Shown: piece after piece, positions 1 to 9,143 of the stretch
Numbering within the stretch: the first letter of the stretch is position 1
Layout of the letters: each line of letters begins with the position of its first letter
Assembly (NCBI GenBank): GCA_910577175.1
Contig: CAJTLU010000002.1
Span: 189,337 to 253,336 of the forward strand
Length of the DNA stretch: 64,000 nucleotides
Reading direction: 5' to 3'
Source: an uncultured Lachnospiraceae bacterium
GTDB lineage: Bacteria; Bacillota; Clostridia; Lachnospirales; Lachnospiraceae
The notes under the pieces: generated by a model
Seen by the model: the letters and a program-made list of their open reading frames with translations, nothing else
What the model was told of the DNA's origin: nothing
The model's database searches: none
Made by a program: the position numbers and the translations under genes

Positions 1-356
1 ACGGCAGGCTTCCTTTTATGGTTTCCGCCCATTGTGTCAGAAAAACAATGGGGCTTTGCCAGGGGAAAGAAGCCAAAGAGCGGGAGCCTGTTGTTCTGAA
101 AGACCGGCAGGGAAAGCGCCTGCTGGTGAAACAGTATTGTATGGATTGCTATAATGTAGTGTATAATCCTGAGTGTCTATCACTTTTTGGAGAGGAAGAG
201 GAAATTGCTTCCCTGAAACCGTGGGCGCTGCGTGCGGATTTTACCTTTGAGACGCCGGAGGAGGTAGCGCGGATTCTGCAGATTGCTGCCGGAAGGGCTC
301 CTGCGCTGTGCAAGGAGGGATATACCAAAGGACATTTCAGGAGAGGAGTAGAGTAA
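1..356 (+). CDS. U32 family peptidase, C-terminal part (5' end outside window)
   Basis: The reading frame is open from the first bases of the window, so this is the 3' end of a longer gene and the ATG at 18 is internal. The C-terminus carries HCVRKTMGLC, a CxxC pair in QYCMDCYN, and ends GHFRRGVE; this cysteine-containing tail and terminal GHF(K/R)RGVE are typical of U32 (collagenase-like) peptidases as I know the family. U32 proteins of this type are linked to rRNA/tRNA modification or collagen degradation; the catalytic part is not visible here. It ends 4 bp before the FtsW-like gene, so the two are probably co-transcribed. Confidence 0.8.
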   Translation, partial: GRLPFMVSAHCVRKTMGLCQGKEAKEREPVVLKDRQGKRLLVKQYCMDCYNVVYNPECLSLFGEEEEIASLKPWALRADFTFETPEEVARILQIAAGRAPALCKEGYTKGHFRRGVE

Positions 357-360
357 ATCG

Positions 361-2802
361 ATGCAGACGGCATTTCTTGCTTTGGTGAATTATATTTTAA
401 CGGCATTACTGCTTGCCTATAATGTGCAGGCGTTTTTTGCCGTGCGGAAAAAAACGGAGACGCGCAGCAGGACGGTCCGCGTTGTCATGCGGCTGGAGGC
501 AGCGCTTATCTTTGCGCTGTGTTTCCTGGTATTGTATCTGCGGAGCGGCTCTAAGAATTATCTTTACTTTTTCCTTATCCAGCTGGCGGCGTACAGCGTA
601 ATTACGTTTGTATATAAAAAGCTGTATCCGCGGATGTCAGAGCTTTTATTTGACAATATGCTGCTGCTTCTTTGTATTGGCTCCGTGCTGCTTGCAAGGC
701 TTGATTTTAACGGTGCAGTGCGGCAGTTTGTGATTGTCGCGGCAGCGCTGTTAGCAGCACTCTTTATTCCTGGCTTTATCCGTGCCATGCATCGTATTGA
801 ACGTTACGGTTATCTTTATCTCGGAATCGGCATTGTGGTGCTTCTTCTGGTATTTTTCTTTGCCGGGGAGCGGTTAGGCGCGCGAATCTGGGTGAAGCTT
901 TTTGGTGTGGCAATGCAGCCCTTTGAGTTTGTAAAGATTTCGTTTATTTTTGGTTGCGCGGCAGTGCTTTTGCGGGCTAAATCGTGGCGTGGCTTTCTTG
1001 CCGGGACGTTTTTGGCAGGAGTGCATATTCTTGTTATGGCAGCATCAAAGGATTTAGGCGGAGCTCTTTTGTTTGCTGTAGTGTTCTGGATATTGCTTTA
1101 TAGCGTAAGCGGGAAAAAGCGGTGGATTTTCGGTGGTATTGCGGCAGCTGCGGCAGCGGGTGCGGCGGCGTACCATTTCTTTTACCATGTACAGGTACGG
1201 GTACTTGCATGGAAGGATCCGTTTGCGGTAGTGGATAACGAAGGATACCAGCTGGCGCAGTCCCTGTTCGCCATTGGAACCGGCGAATTTTTCGGAATCG
1301 GGCTGCTAGAGGGAGCGCCGGAGCAGATACCGGTCGTGACGACGGATTATATCTTTTCCGCTGTCTGCGAAGAGCTGGGGGCCCTTTTTGCGCTGGGGCT
1401 TCTGGGAATCTATATCAATTGTATTCTGTTGCTGCTCCGTATGATAGAAAAGTTTACTGAGGATTATTACCGGCTGGTATTTACCGGCTTTGTTACGCTG
1501 TTTACAACACAGGTGCTTTTGAATGTCGGCGGCGTCACCAGAATGTTTCCGTCAACCGGCGTGCCGCTTCCTTTTGTCAGTGCGGGCGGAAGCTCCGCGG
1601 CAAGTATGGTGCTTATGTTTATGTTGATACAGGGAATGCAGGACAGGAACGGTGAGCATAAGGCGCTGCGCGCATATAAGGATGCTTTTGTTCCCGGCGT
1701 GCTGTCCGGGCAGGCAAGACGCGCTATCCGGCATTGCTCTGCGGCATTTCTGGTGCTTATGTTTTCAGTAGCGGCTTATTTTACAGTGTTTATCTGTACC
1801 GAAGCGCGTACTGTGATTTTTAATTCCTATAACAGACGCCAGACAAAGCTGGAGGAACAAAATGCGAGGGGAACGATTTTTGACGCCGATGGAAATCCGT
1901 TGGCATTTACCATGTTTCTGGATGGCGTGGAGCTGCGGAAATATCCGTACCAGAGCCTGTATGCCCATGTGGTCGGGCAGGTGCAGAACGGCTCGAGCGG
2001 CTTGGAGGCGGTAAAGGAAATCGACCTTTTGTCCTCTTCGGCAAACGAGCTGATGAAGCTGGTGTACCGGATGAAGGATGCGCAGATTCCAGGAAATAAT
2101 CTGTTTACAACCTTGCAGACGGACCTTCAGAAGCAGGTGTATCATGCACTGGATGGCAGAAACGGAGCTGCCTGTGTGATTGATTTACAGAAGGGCGGGC
2201 TGTTAGCGTCAGTGTCCTTACCGGATTTTGAACCGGAGCATGCGGCGGATTATGACGGAATGGAAAACGCGCCGTTTTTCAATCGTGCATTTTACGGGAA
2301 GTATCCGGTGCATGAAGCAACTGCAGTCTTCCGGATGGCATCAAAAGTCTATGGAGGAAAGCTTCCTACGCCGTTCGGGGAGCATATTACGGCAGAAGAA
2401 GGAGGACTTACGCCGTTTGCGGCAGCGCTGTTTGCAGGAGCCTGTGCCTCGGGAGGGGAATACAAAACGCCGCATGTAACGGAAAAGCTGGCAGATGCGG
2501 GAGGCAAGGTCATTTACCGGACGGAAACAGAGCGGTACCGCCTGTTGGAGGAGGAAGCTGCCATGCAGTATTTCAACAGCTTTGTCGTAAAAGAAACGGC
2601 GGACGGAATTTCTTACCGTTATACGGAAACCTGTGTGCCGTCAGGAAGACCTGGAAAGTATCACAGGATGGCAATGGTATTGGTTCCGGCAGAGCATCCG
2701 GTTGTTGCAGCAGGTGTGTGTCTCGAATACGTCAGCCGGACAGAGGGAGACGAGCTGACGGAGATTGCAGGGCAGATAGCGGACTACTTTGCCGCGCAAT
2801 AG
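361..2802 (+). CDS. FtsW/RodA/SpoVE-family protein fused to a degenerate penicillin-binding-protein domain
   Basis: An 813-residue protein. Residues about 1-480 are a polytopic SEDS domain with family signatures: TDYIFSAVCEELG, then GVTRMFPSTGVPLPFVSAGG, and a WKDPF loop like that of RodA/FtsW glycosyltransferases. From about residue 500 the sequence resembles a class B PBP (NARGTIFDADGNPLAF, then a transpeptidase-like fold). The expected active-site stretch YPPGSTFK reads YPVHEATA near residue 650, so both the catalytic Ser and Lys are replaced, and no KTG box is visible near the C-terminus. SEDS-PBP pairs polymerise and crosslink peptidoglycan; here the PBP half looks like a pseudoenzyme that may only regulate the SEDS half (inference). 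Confidence 0.9.
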   Translation: MQTAFLALVNYILTALLLAYNVQAFFAVRKKTETRSRTVRVVMRLEAALIFALCFLVLYLRSGSKNYLYFFLIQLAAYSVITFVYKKLYPRMSELLFDNMLLLLCIGSVLLARLDFNGAVRQFVIVAAALLAALFIPGFIRAMHRIERYGYLYLGIGIVVLLLVFFFAGERLGARIWVKLFGVAMQPFEFVKISFIFGCAAVLLRAKSWRGFLAGTFLAGVHILVMAASKDLGGALLFAVVFWILLYSVSGKKRWIFGGIAAAAAAGAAAYHFFYHVQVRVLAWKDPFAVVDNEGYQLAQSLFAIGTGEFFGIGLLEGAPEQIPVVTTDYIFSAVCEELGALFALGLLGIYINCILLLLRMIEKFTEDYYRLVFTGFVTLFTTQVLLNVGGVTRMFPSTGVPLPFVSAGGSSAASMVLMFMLIQGMQDRNGEHKALRAYKDAFVPGVLSGQARRAIRHCSAAFLVLMFSVAAYFTVFICTEARTVIFNSYNRRQTKLEEQNARGTIFDADGNPLAFTMFLDGVELRKYPYQSLYAHVVGQVQNGSSGLEAVKEIDLLSSSANELMKLVYRMKDAQIPGNNLFTTLQTDLQKQVYHALDGRNGAACVIDLQKGGLLASVSLPDFEPEHAADYDGMENAPFFNRAFYGKYPVHEATAVFRMASKVYGGKLPTPFGEHITAEEGGLTPFAAALFAGACASGGEYKTPHVTEKLADAGGKVIYRTETERYRLLEEEAAMQYFNSFVVKETADGISYRYTETCVPSGRPGKYHRMAMVLVPAEHPVVAAGVCLEYVSRTEGDELTEIAGQIADYFAAQ

Positions 2803-2852
2803 GGCATGGCATACCGGAAAACTGGAAAAATAAGAAACATTCGTCGGAGTAG

Positions 2853-2881
2853 TTGCAAAATAGCCTGAAGTGATGTATACT
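2853..2881 (+). promoter_or_regulatory. Sigma-A promoter for the Nudix gene
   Basis: TTGCAA at 2853-2858, a 17-bp spacer, and TATACT at 2876-2881. It lies about 40 bp upstream of the Nudix start and separates that gene from the upstream SEDS gene. Confidence 0.6.
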
Positions 2882-2921
2882 ATAGGTAGTTATTGAAGGC
2901 ACACCAGCAGGAGGTATTGCA

Positions 2922-3374
2922 ATGGTAGAAGCAACCAGCTGCGGCGGTGTAGTTATATTCAGAGGGAAGATTTTACTACTGTACAAGAATTATAAGAACA
3001 AGTACGAAGGGTGGGTGTTGCCGAAAGGCACCGTAGAAGAAGGCGAAGAGTTTAAGGATACGGCTGTGCGCGAGGTCCGGGAGGAAACCGGCGTGGAGGC
3101 CCAGATTATCAAGTATGTCGGGAAGAGCCAGTATACCTTTAACACACCGCAGAATACGGTATTAAAAGATGTGCATTGGTATTTGATGATGTCTGACAGC
3201 TATTATAGCAAGCCGCAGCGCGAAGAATATTTCATGGACTCCGGTTATTATAAGTTTCACGAAGCGTACCATATGCTGAAATTTGCGAATGAAAAGCAGA
3301 TTTTGGACCAGGCATATAACGAGTATGTGGATTTAAAGAAAAGTAATCTCTGGGGCAGCAAAAAGTATTTTTAG
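2922..3374 (+). CDS. Nudix hydrolase
   Basis: A 150-residue protein with a complete Nudix box beginning GTVEEGEEF and ending REVREETGV (pattern Gx5Ex7REUxEExGU), around residues 38-60. Nudix enzymes cleave nucleoside diphosphates linked to another moiety; the substrate cannot be told from sequence. The start ATG follows GGAGG (CAGCAGGAGGTATTGCA). It has its own promoter and a short terminator-like hairpin behind it, so it is probably monocistronic. Confidence 0.9.
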   Translation: MVEATSCGGVVIFRGKILLLYKNYKNKYEGWVLPKGTVEEGEEFKDTAVREVREETGVEAQIIKYVGKSQYTFNTPQNTVLKDVHWYLMMSDSYYSKPQREEYFMDSGYYKFHEAYHMLKFANEKQILDQAYNEYVDLKKSNLWGSKKYF

Positions 3375-3400
3375 TGAGAAGAGGACGTCCTTAAGGGTCT

Positions 3401-3428
3401 GAACGGATCCGGGGGGCGTTCTTTTTTT
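3401..3428 (+). terminator. Probable intrinsic terminator after the Nudix gene
   Basis: GAACG at 3401-3405 pairs with CGTTC at 3417-3421 and is followed by seven T. The stem is short, so strength is uncertain. Confidence 0.5.
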
Positions 3429-3509
3429 GCTTCACAGATGATACATATTGCTAAAAAATCCCGTTCCTAATCTTGTTATGAATTGTTAAAATATTTATAT
3501 TAAAAGAAC

Positions 3510-3537
3510 TTGATAAAACGAAAAAACATGGTAAACT
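3510..3537 (+). promoter_or_regulatory. Sigma-A-like promoter for the ABC exporter pair
   Basis: TTGATA at 3510-3515, 16-bp spacer, TAAACT at 3532-3537, about 60 bp upstream of the first exporter gene. The region around it is A/T-rich. Confidence 0.5.
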
Positions 3538-3598
3538 AAAGAAGAAAGAAAATAGAAGAAATTAATTTTCTTAAAAATTTACGAAGGGAGAAAAGAAA

Positions 3599-5362
3599 AT
3601 GGCGGCGTTCCGATGGTTTTTAAGTTATTTGAAAAAGTACCGGTGGCTGATGTTTTCCGGTACAGTGCTGGTGCTGTTCAGCGCGGTACTGCTTTTGATT
3701 AATCCGAAGATATCCGGTGTCATTGTGGATGACGTAATTAAGAAAGCGCAGTATGAGAGGCTTCCCAAGCTTCTGGTGGTTATGATTGTAGTGTCGTTGC
3801 TGCGCTCGGCCTGCCGGTATCTTTATCTTTTGGAATTTGAGGTGGCGTCACAGGGAATGCTGTATACCCTGCGTGATGTCGTATTCCGGAAGATGTTAAA
3901 AGAGGATTTCAACTTTTTTAACCGGAACCGGACCGGCGACTTGATGTCACGTCAGACCGGCGATATGGATGCGATACGTCATTTTGTGGCGTGGGTTATT
4001 TATCAGGTAATCGAAAATATCTGTATGTTTTTGTTTGCCTTAGTTATGATTATTATTGTATGTCCGCAGCTTGCAGCGGCAATGCTGGTTCTGCTTCCTC
4101 TGACGGCGCTGGTGGCTTACTTCCAGTCGAAGGCAATCCACCCGGCATTTACAAGGGCGCGGCAGTGCTTTTCCAGCTTAAATACGTTTGCGCAGGAAAA
4201 TATCAGCGGAAACAGGGTGGTAAAGGCGTTTGCGAAGGAGGACTTTGAACGGCAGAAGTTTATGAAGGAGAACGACGCCTACCGTGACGCGCAGGTAAAT
4301 TCGTCTTATATCTGGATGAAGTTTGTACCGCTCTTTCACATTATGAGTAATATGATGACAATCGTGCTGATGCTGGTCGGCGGGGCTATGGTCATCGGAG
4401 GCTCCATGAGCCTCGGCGATATGGTAACGGTAAACGGGTATCTCTGGATGTTAAACAGTCCTCTTGGAATGGCAGGCTGGCTGATTAACGACATACAGCG
4501 GTTTAACACCTCGCTTGAAAAAATCTATGCTACATATTCGGAGGAGCCGGATGTAAAGCCGCCGGCGCTTCCACAGAAGCCGGATTTTGTACGGGGCGAG
4601 GTAGAGTTCCGGCATGTAGATTACTTTGCGTTTGACGAAATCATTCTGCGCGACATCAGCTTTAAGGTAAAGCCGGGGCAGACGGTGGGCATCATCGGGG
4701 CTACCGGCGCAGGAAAGTCCACGCTCGTGAATCTCATCTGCCGTTTTTATGATGTGACAAACGGGAAGGTGCTCGTGGACGGGGTGGATGTCCGCGAGAT
4801 GGATTTCTATTCATTGCGCGGAAATATCGGCATTGCAATGCAGGATGTCTTTCTCTTTTCGGATACCATTGAAGGGAATATTGCCTATGCTAATCCGGAG
4901 GTTTCTTTTGAACGGGTAAAGGAAGTGGCGGAAATTGCAAATGCGGATGAGTTTATTTCAAAGATGCCGGAGGGGTATGACACCATCGTAGGAGAGCGCG
5001 GCATCGGGCTTTCCGGCGGGCAGAAGCAGCGTATTTCGCTGGCGCGTGCCCTGCTTAAGGAGCCGGCAATCGTAATTCTTGATGATACTACGTCTGCGGT
5101 CGATATGGAAACGGAAGAGCAGATTCAGAAGGCGCTTTCCAATATCGCCGGAAAGAAGACCGTGTTTATCATTGCACACCGGATTTCCTCGATTATGAAG
5201 GCGGACCTGATTCTGGTGCTGGATAACGGAAGAATTGTGGAGGAGGGAACGCACGAAACGCTGCTTGCGAAGAACGGCTACTATGCAACCGTATTCCATC
5301 ACCAGTACGGAGAGTTTGAAACCTTCAAGGAAATCCGCAGGAAGAAAGGACAGGAGGTGTAG
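3599..5362 (+). CDS. ABC exporter half-transporter, subunit with degenerate Walker B
   Basis: A 587-residue fusion of a six-helix membrane domain (about 1-320) and a nucleotide-binding domain. Walker A GATGAGKST is near residue 367, the signature LSGGQ near 470, and the H-loop IAHR near 524. The Walker B region reads ILDDTTSAVD: the catalytic Glu is Asp. This is the usual asymmetry of heterodimeric exporters (LmrCD, BmrCD type), and the partner at 5366 has the complementary features. The start follows GAAGGGAG. The substrate is unknown; multidrug or lipid export is likely by family. Confidence 0.92.
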   Translation: MAAFRWFLSYLKKYRWLMFSGTVLVLFSAVLLLINPKISGVIVDDVIKKAQYERLPKLLVVMIVVSLLRSACRYLYLLEFEVASQGMLYTLRDVVFRKMLKEDFNFFNRNRTGDLMSRQTGDMDAIRHFVAWVIYQVIENICMFLFALVMIIIVCPQLAAAMLVLLPLTALVAYFQSKAIHPAFTRARQCFSSLNTFAQENISGNRVVKAFAKEDFERQKFMKENDAYRDAQVNSSYIWMKFVPLFHIMSNMMTIVLMLVGGAMVIGGSMSLGDMVTVNGYLWMLNSPLGMAGWLINDIQRFNTSLEKIYATYSEEPDVKPPALPQKPDFVRGEVEFRHVDYFAFDEIILRDISFKVKPGQTVGIIGATGAGKSTLVNLICRFYDVTNGKVLVDGVDVREMDFYSLRGNIGIAMQDVFLFSDTIEGNIAYANPEVSFERVKEVAEIANADEFISKMPEGYDTIVGERGIGLSGGQKQRISLARALLKEPAIVILDDTTSAVDMETEEQIQKALSNIAGKKTVFIIAHRISSIMKADLILVLDNGRIVEEGTHETLLAKNGYYATVFHHQYGEFETFKEIRRKKGQEV

Positions 5363-5365
5363 GAA

Positions 5366-7156
5366 ATGGCAAGAAATAAGTATGATGTAGACGAATCCCT
5401 GGAATCCCAGTTTAATTTCGCGCAGCTAAAAAGGCTTTTTTCCTACGTAGGACCGTATCGCGGCACGCTTGTTTTTGTAATTATCATTATGCTGCTCTCT
5501 AGTGCGCTCGGCATGCTTCTGCCGAAGTTTATGACAAAGGTGCTGGATGAGTATATTCCGAATGAGGATATGCACGGGATTATTATGATTTCCTGTATCA
5601 CGCTTGCCATTGTCGTGTTTAACGCCCTGATGATGGCAGTAAAGATTAAGCTGATGAGCGAGGTAGGGCAGGGAATCATCCACAGACTGCGTACCGATTT
5701 GTTTGACCAGCTGCAACGTCTGCCGTTTTCGTATTATGACAGCAGACCACACGGAAAAATCCAGGTACGTCTTGTAAACTATGTAAATAACCTCAGCGAT
5801 TTGCTCAGTAACGGTCTGGTCAATACCGTGACGGATTTGTGCAGCCTGATTTTTATTGTCTGCTTTATGCTGTCGATGAATGTAAAGCTGACCCTGTACT
5901 GCCTCCTCGGTCTTCCGGTTTTGTATACGCTTGTATTTGTTATTAAGCGTAAACAGAGGAAAGCATGGCAGCTGCAGAGCAATAAGCAGTCGAACTTAAA
6001 CGCTTTTATTGCGGAAAGCATTAACGGCGTGCGCGTGACGCAGGCATTTGTCAGAGAGGACCACAATACCGGTATTTTTAACCGTCTTTCGGGAGACTAC
6101 CGGAAGGCGTGGATGAGGGCGGTACGCTACAATTTCCTGCTTTCTCCGGTCATCGATACGATTTCCATTTTTACGAGTGCGGCGGTTTACTTTATCGGTG
6201 TCAGCTGGATTTCCGGCCAGACCGAGGCAATCACCGTCGGTATTCTGGTGGCGTTTTCGAGCTACATCGGCAGGTTCTGGCAGCCGATTAACACGCTGGC
6301 TTCGTTCTACAATTCGATGCTGACTGCGATGTCGTATCTGGAGCGTATTTTTGAAACGATTGACGAGCCGGTGAATATCAAGGATGCGCCGGATGCGGGA
6401 ATTATGCCGCCGATGAAAGGGAAAGTAGAGTTCCGTGACGTGGAGTTTTCCTATGAAGACGGTGTCAAAATCCTTGATAAGATTAACTTTACCGCCTCAG
6501 TCGGCGAGACGTTTGCTATTGTCGGCCCGACCGGAGCCGGAAAGACGACGATTGTCAACCTGTTAAGCCGTTTCTACAATGTGGATTCCGGTGCGGTTCT
6601 GGTAGATGACATTGATATTTCCAAGGTAACGATTCATTCGCTGCGTACCCAGATGGGCGTGATGATGCAGGACAGCTTTATTTTCTCAGGTACGATTATG
6701 GATAATATCCGTTACGGCAATATGGAGGCTACGGATGAGCAGGTCATTGAGGCGGCAAAGGCAGTCTGTGCCCATGACTTTATTATGGCGATGGAAGAAG
6801 GCTACCAGACGCCGGTTAATGAGCGGGGAACGAGGCTTTCCCAGGGACAGAGGCAGCTGATTTCCTTTGCACGGGCACTGCTTGCCGACCCGAAGATTCT
6901 GATACTGGATGAAGCAACCTCCAGTATCGATACGGAAACCGAGCTGCTGCTGCAGCAGGGGCTGGCAAGACTGTTGGCAGGAAGGACATCGTTCATTATT
7001 GCACATCGTCTTTCCACGATAAAGAACGCGGACTGCATTATGTACATCGACCATGGAAGGATTGTCGAGAAGGGCAGCCATGATGAGCTGTTAGAGCAGA
7101 GGGGCGAGTATTACAACCTGTATATGTCCCAGTACGCCTTTCTGGAGCAGGAGTAG
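5366..7156 (+). CDS. ABC exporter half-transporter, catalytic partner subunit
   Basis: A 596-residue membrane-NBD protein starting 3 bp after the previous stop, so the two are translationally coupled. Walker A GPTGAGKTT is near residue 387 and Walker B ILDEATSSID keeps the catalytic Glu, but the signature is LSQGQ rather than LSGGQ. Together with the Asp Walker B of the upstream subunit this gives one consensus and one degenerate ATP site, as in known heterodimeric ABC exporters. It probably forms one transporter with the upstream product. Confidence 0.92.
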   Translation: MARNKYDVDESLESQFNFAQLKRLFSYVGPYRGTLVFVIIIMLLSSALGMLLPKFMTKVLDEYIPNEDMHGIIMISCITLAIVVFNALMMAVKIKLMSEVGQGIIHRLRTDLFDQLQRLPFSYYDSRPHGKIQVRLVNYVNNLSDLLSNGLVNTVTDLCSLIFIVCFMLSMNVKLTLYCLLGLPVLYTLVFVIKRKQRKAWQLQSNKQSNLNAFIAESINGVRVTQAFVREDHNTGIFNRLSGDYRKAWMRAVRYNFLLSPVIDTISIFTSAAVYFIGVSWISGQTEAITVGILVAFSSYIGRFWQPINTLASFYNSMLTAMSYLERIFETIDEPVNIKDAPDAGIMPPMKGKVEFRDVEFSYEDGVKILDKINFTASVGETFAIVGPTGAGKTTIVNLLSRFYNVDSGAVLVDDIDISKVTIHSLRTQMGVMMQDSFIFSGTIMDNIRYGNMEATDEQVIEAAKAVCAHDFIMAMEEGYQTPVNERGTRLSQGQRQLISFARALLADPKILILDEATSSIDTETELLLQQGLARLLAGRTSFIIAHRLSTIKNADCIMYIDHGRIVEKGSHDELLEQRGEYYNLYMSQYAFLEQE

Positions 7157-7210
7157 AGACGGTAAGAGAAGAGCATGTAAAAAGGATAAGGATAACATAT
7201 TGAATTGTCC

Positions 7211-7281
7211 CTGCCGGACAGAGCCCGTAAGGTAGTATTTTCAGGCAATGGAAAATAACCTGCGTGGGTTCTGTCCGGCAG
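7211..7281. terminator. Large hairpin between convergent genes, possible bidirectional terminator
   Basis: A 16-bp arm at 7211-7226 (starting CTGCCGGACAGA) pairs with 7266-7281 with one G-T wobble. Inside it a second stem pairs 7230-7242 with 7251-7261 (AGGT/ACCT and TATTTTC/GAAAATA). It lies exactly between the convergent ABC exporter and flippase genes. There is no long T tract, so termination is an inference from position and structure. Confidence 0.5.
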
Positions 7282-7313
7282 TCGTTTCTGTCAGCAGTTG
7301 TATGATTATAAGG

Positions 7314-8834
7314 CTAGGAATCCTGCAATTCGTCCTTGCGGATGATTTTCGTAACATAGAGTAAGAGAAGGTAACAGAGGCAGAACACCCCGCAGATACC
7401 GAATAAAAGCATGGCAGAAGGAAGCCCGGTTTCCTTTTGCAGAAAGCGGTACAAACAGACGCAGCATGGCGCCAGTGCAAAGGCAAAAACGGCCGGAAGA
7501 ACGAGCCATTCGGAAACCGGCGGAAATGCCTTACAGTATTTTATTACGAGATAAGCTTCCCAAAGCGTGCTGATGAGCTGGCTGACCAAAAGACCGAGAA
7601 GATATCCGTAGATGCCCGTACGCGGCACAAGGAATACGATAAAGGCGAGCCGTACCAGCAGTCCGGCAACGGTAGTAAAAAAGGTAAGGTGGGGCTTCCC
7701 GAAGCCGTTTATCACGCTGCCGAGCGTCGTGGAGAGATAGAGCAGGGGACACAGCGGGGAAAGAATCCGCAGGTACTCTCCGGCAAGGGAGTCGTGAAAG
7801 ACAGCGTTTCCGATGCCGGCTCCGAAAAATAAGAAAACGGCGGTAGAGAACAGCCCGATAATCATGCTGTATTTGACCGAGGCGCCGACGCATTTTTGCA
7901 GCCTTGGCCGGTTTTTTTCATCCAGATTTTCTGAAACCGCAGGAAGCAGAAGAACGGATAAGGCATTTGGAATGGCGGAAGGAAACAAAATAAAGGGGAG
8001 CGCCATACCGTTTAAAATGCCGTAAAGGCTTAATGCCTCCGAGACGCTTAAGCCGCTTAACCGGAGCATGGAAGGCACAAAAACGGCTTCCGTGCTATGT
8101 AAAATATTGATGACCAAACGATTTAAGGAAAGAGGGACGGAAAGAGAAAGCAGGCGGGAGGTGATAGCCTGCTTCCCGCACTGGGAAAGCGTTTCTGTTT
8201 CTCTTTTTTTATGAATAAAGTAAGCGGCGCAGTTAAACAGATTAGAAGCAACCTCTCCGATGACCAGACCGATTACCGCAGCAAGACAGCGTTCCTTTTC
8301 GGTGGAATAGGTAGGAAGCGTCACTAAAAACAGGACGACGGCAATGCGCACGACCTGCTCTAAAAGCTGTGTAAATGCCGGAACTGCAGTTTTCTTTTTG
8401 CCGTAATAGTAACCGTTAATGCACGCAGTTACGGCACAGAACGGAAAGACTACGGAAAGGACTCTTAATGAATCCGCAGCGCGTTCCTCCATAAGAAAGT
8501 AGCGCGCGCAAGGCGTGGCGCCAAAGTACACAAGAAAGGAAAGCAGCAGGGCGATTCCGAAGGAAAGCAGCAGGGCGCGACGCATCAGACAGGAGACAAG
8601 GGAAACATTCCCGCGGCTGTTTTCCTCCGCAACCAGCTTTGAAACCGCAGTCTGTATGCCGGAGGCATAGAGCGTATAGCAGATACCATAGACAGGGAAA
8701 ACAAGCTGGTAAATACCGAGATATTCCGCGCCGAGCGCGTCTGCAAGACAGATACGGTAATAAAATCCGAGAATACGCGTGATAAGACCGGCAAAGGTAA
8801 GCAGCAAGGTTCCTTTTAACAATGCATTTTTCAA
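7314..8834 (-). CDS. SpoVB/MurJ-like oligosaccharide (lipid) flippase
   Basis: A 506-residue polytopic protein (12-14 hydrophobic segments). The N-terminus has GLITRILGFYYRICLADALG followed by GAEYLGIYQLVFP, the start typical of the SpoVB/YtgP branch of the MOP flippase superfamily. Family members move lipid-linked cell-wall or polysaccharide precursors across the membrane and some are needed for spore cortex formation. It stands alone on the minus strand and converges with the ABC exporter. GGAGG lies about 13 nt upstream of the ATG. Confidence 0.88.
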   Translation of the reverse strand: MKNALLKGTLLLTFAGLITRILGFYYRICLADALGAEYLGIYQLVFPVYGICYTLYASGIQTAVSKLVAEENSRGNVSLVSCLMRRALLLSFGIALLLSFLVYFGATPCARYFLMEERAADSLRVLSVVFPFCAVTACINGYYYGKKKTAVPAFTQLLEQVVRIAVVLFLVTLPTYSTEKERCLAAVIGLVIGEVASNLFNCAAYFIHKKRETETLSQCGKQAITSRLLSLSVPLSLNRLVINILHSTEAVFVPSMLRLSGLSVSEALSLYGILNGMALPFILFPSAIPNALSVLLLPAVSENLDEKNRPRLQKCVGASVKYSMIIGLFSTAVFLFFGAGIGNAVFHDSLAGEYLRILSPLCPLLYLSTTLGSVINGFGKPHLTFFTTVAGLLVRLAFIVFLVPRTGIYGYLLGLLVSQLISTLWEAYLVIKYCKAFPPVSEWLVLPAVFAFALAPCCVCLYRFLQKETGLPSAMLLFGICGVFCLCYLLLLYVTKIIRKDELQDS

Positions 8835-9143
8835 AGAGCGGCCTCCGGGCGTTTTTTATTAATTTATGACAGTAAAAAAGACGATATGACAGAGGTGTAT
8901 CGGAATGCAGGCAGTAGAAAGGTAAAGGGAATATCAGATGTGTGCATGGGAAGAAAAAAGGAAATTTCGGTGCCGTTTCGATAAATATCTGTTGAAAATG
9001 AAGGGTAAAAATAGAGATTTAAATAAAAAGCAATAATTTTTTGACAAAAAATAGAAAAAGTATTGACAAAATGTGGAAATCAATGTATGATTAATTTTGT
9101 TAAGAGTATTGGAAGTAAATAGGAGATTTGATTAGGAGTTGAA
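8835..9143 (+). other. Upstream region of the A/T-rich island
   Basis: Non-coding by my reading. Composition shifts from mixed to strongly A/T-rich near 8990. It holds a 32-codon open frame at 8938-9036 without a convincing ribosome binding site, and the strong promoter at 9063-9091. No repeat or integration site was seen at the boundary. Confidence 0.4.
9063..9091 (+). promoter_or_regulatory. Strong sigma-A promoter for the A/T-rich island
   Basis: TTGACA at 9063-9068, 17-bp spacer, TATGAT at 9086-9091, followed after about 40 bp by a good ribosome binding site (TTAGGAGTTGAA) and the first gene at 9144. All following genes to 15879 are on the same strand with short gaps, so this could drive one operon. 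Confidence 0.75.

Noticed and set aside
8938..9036. 32-codon ORF as a precursor peptide for the island
   Set aside because: No ribosome binding site, it lies upstream of the island promoter, and has no leader-core pattern such as a Gly-Gly site or Cys/Ser/Thr-rich end.
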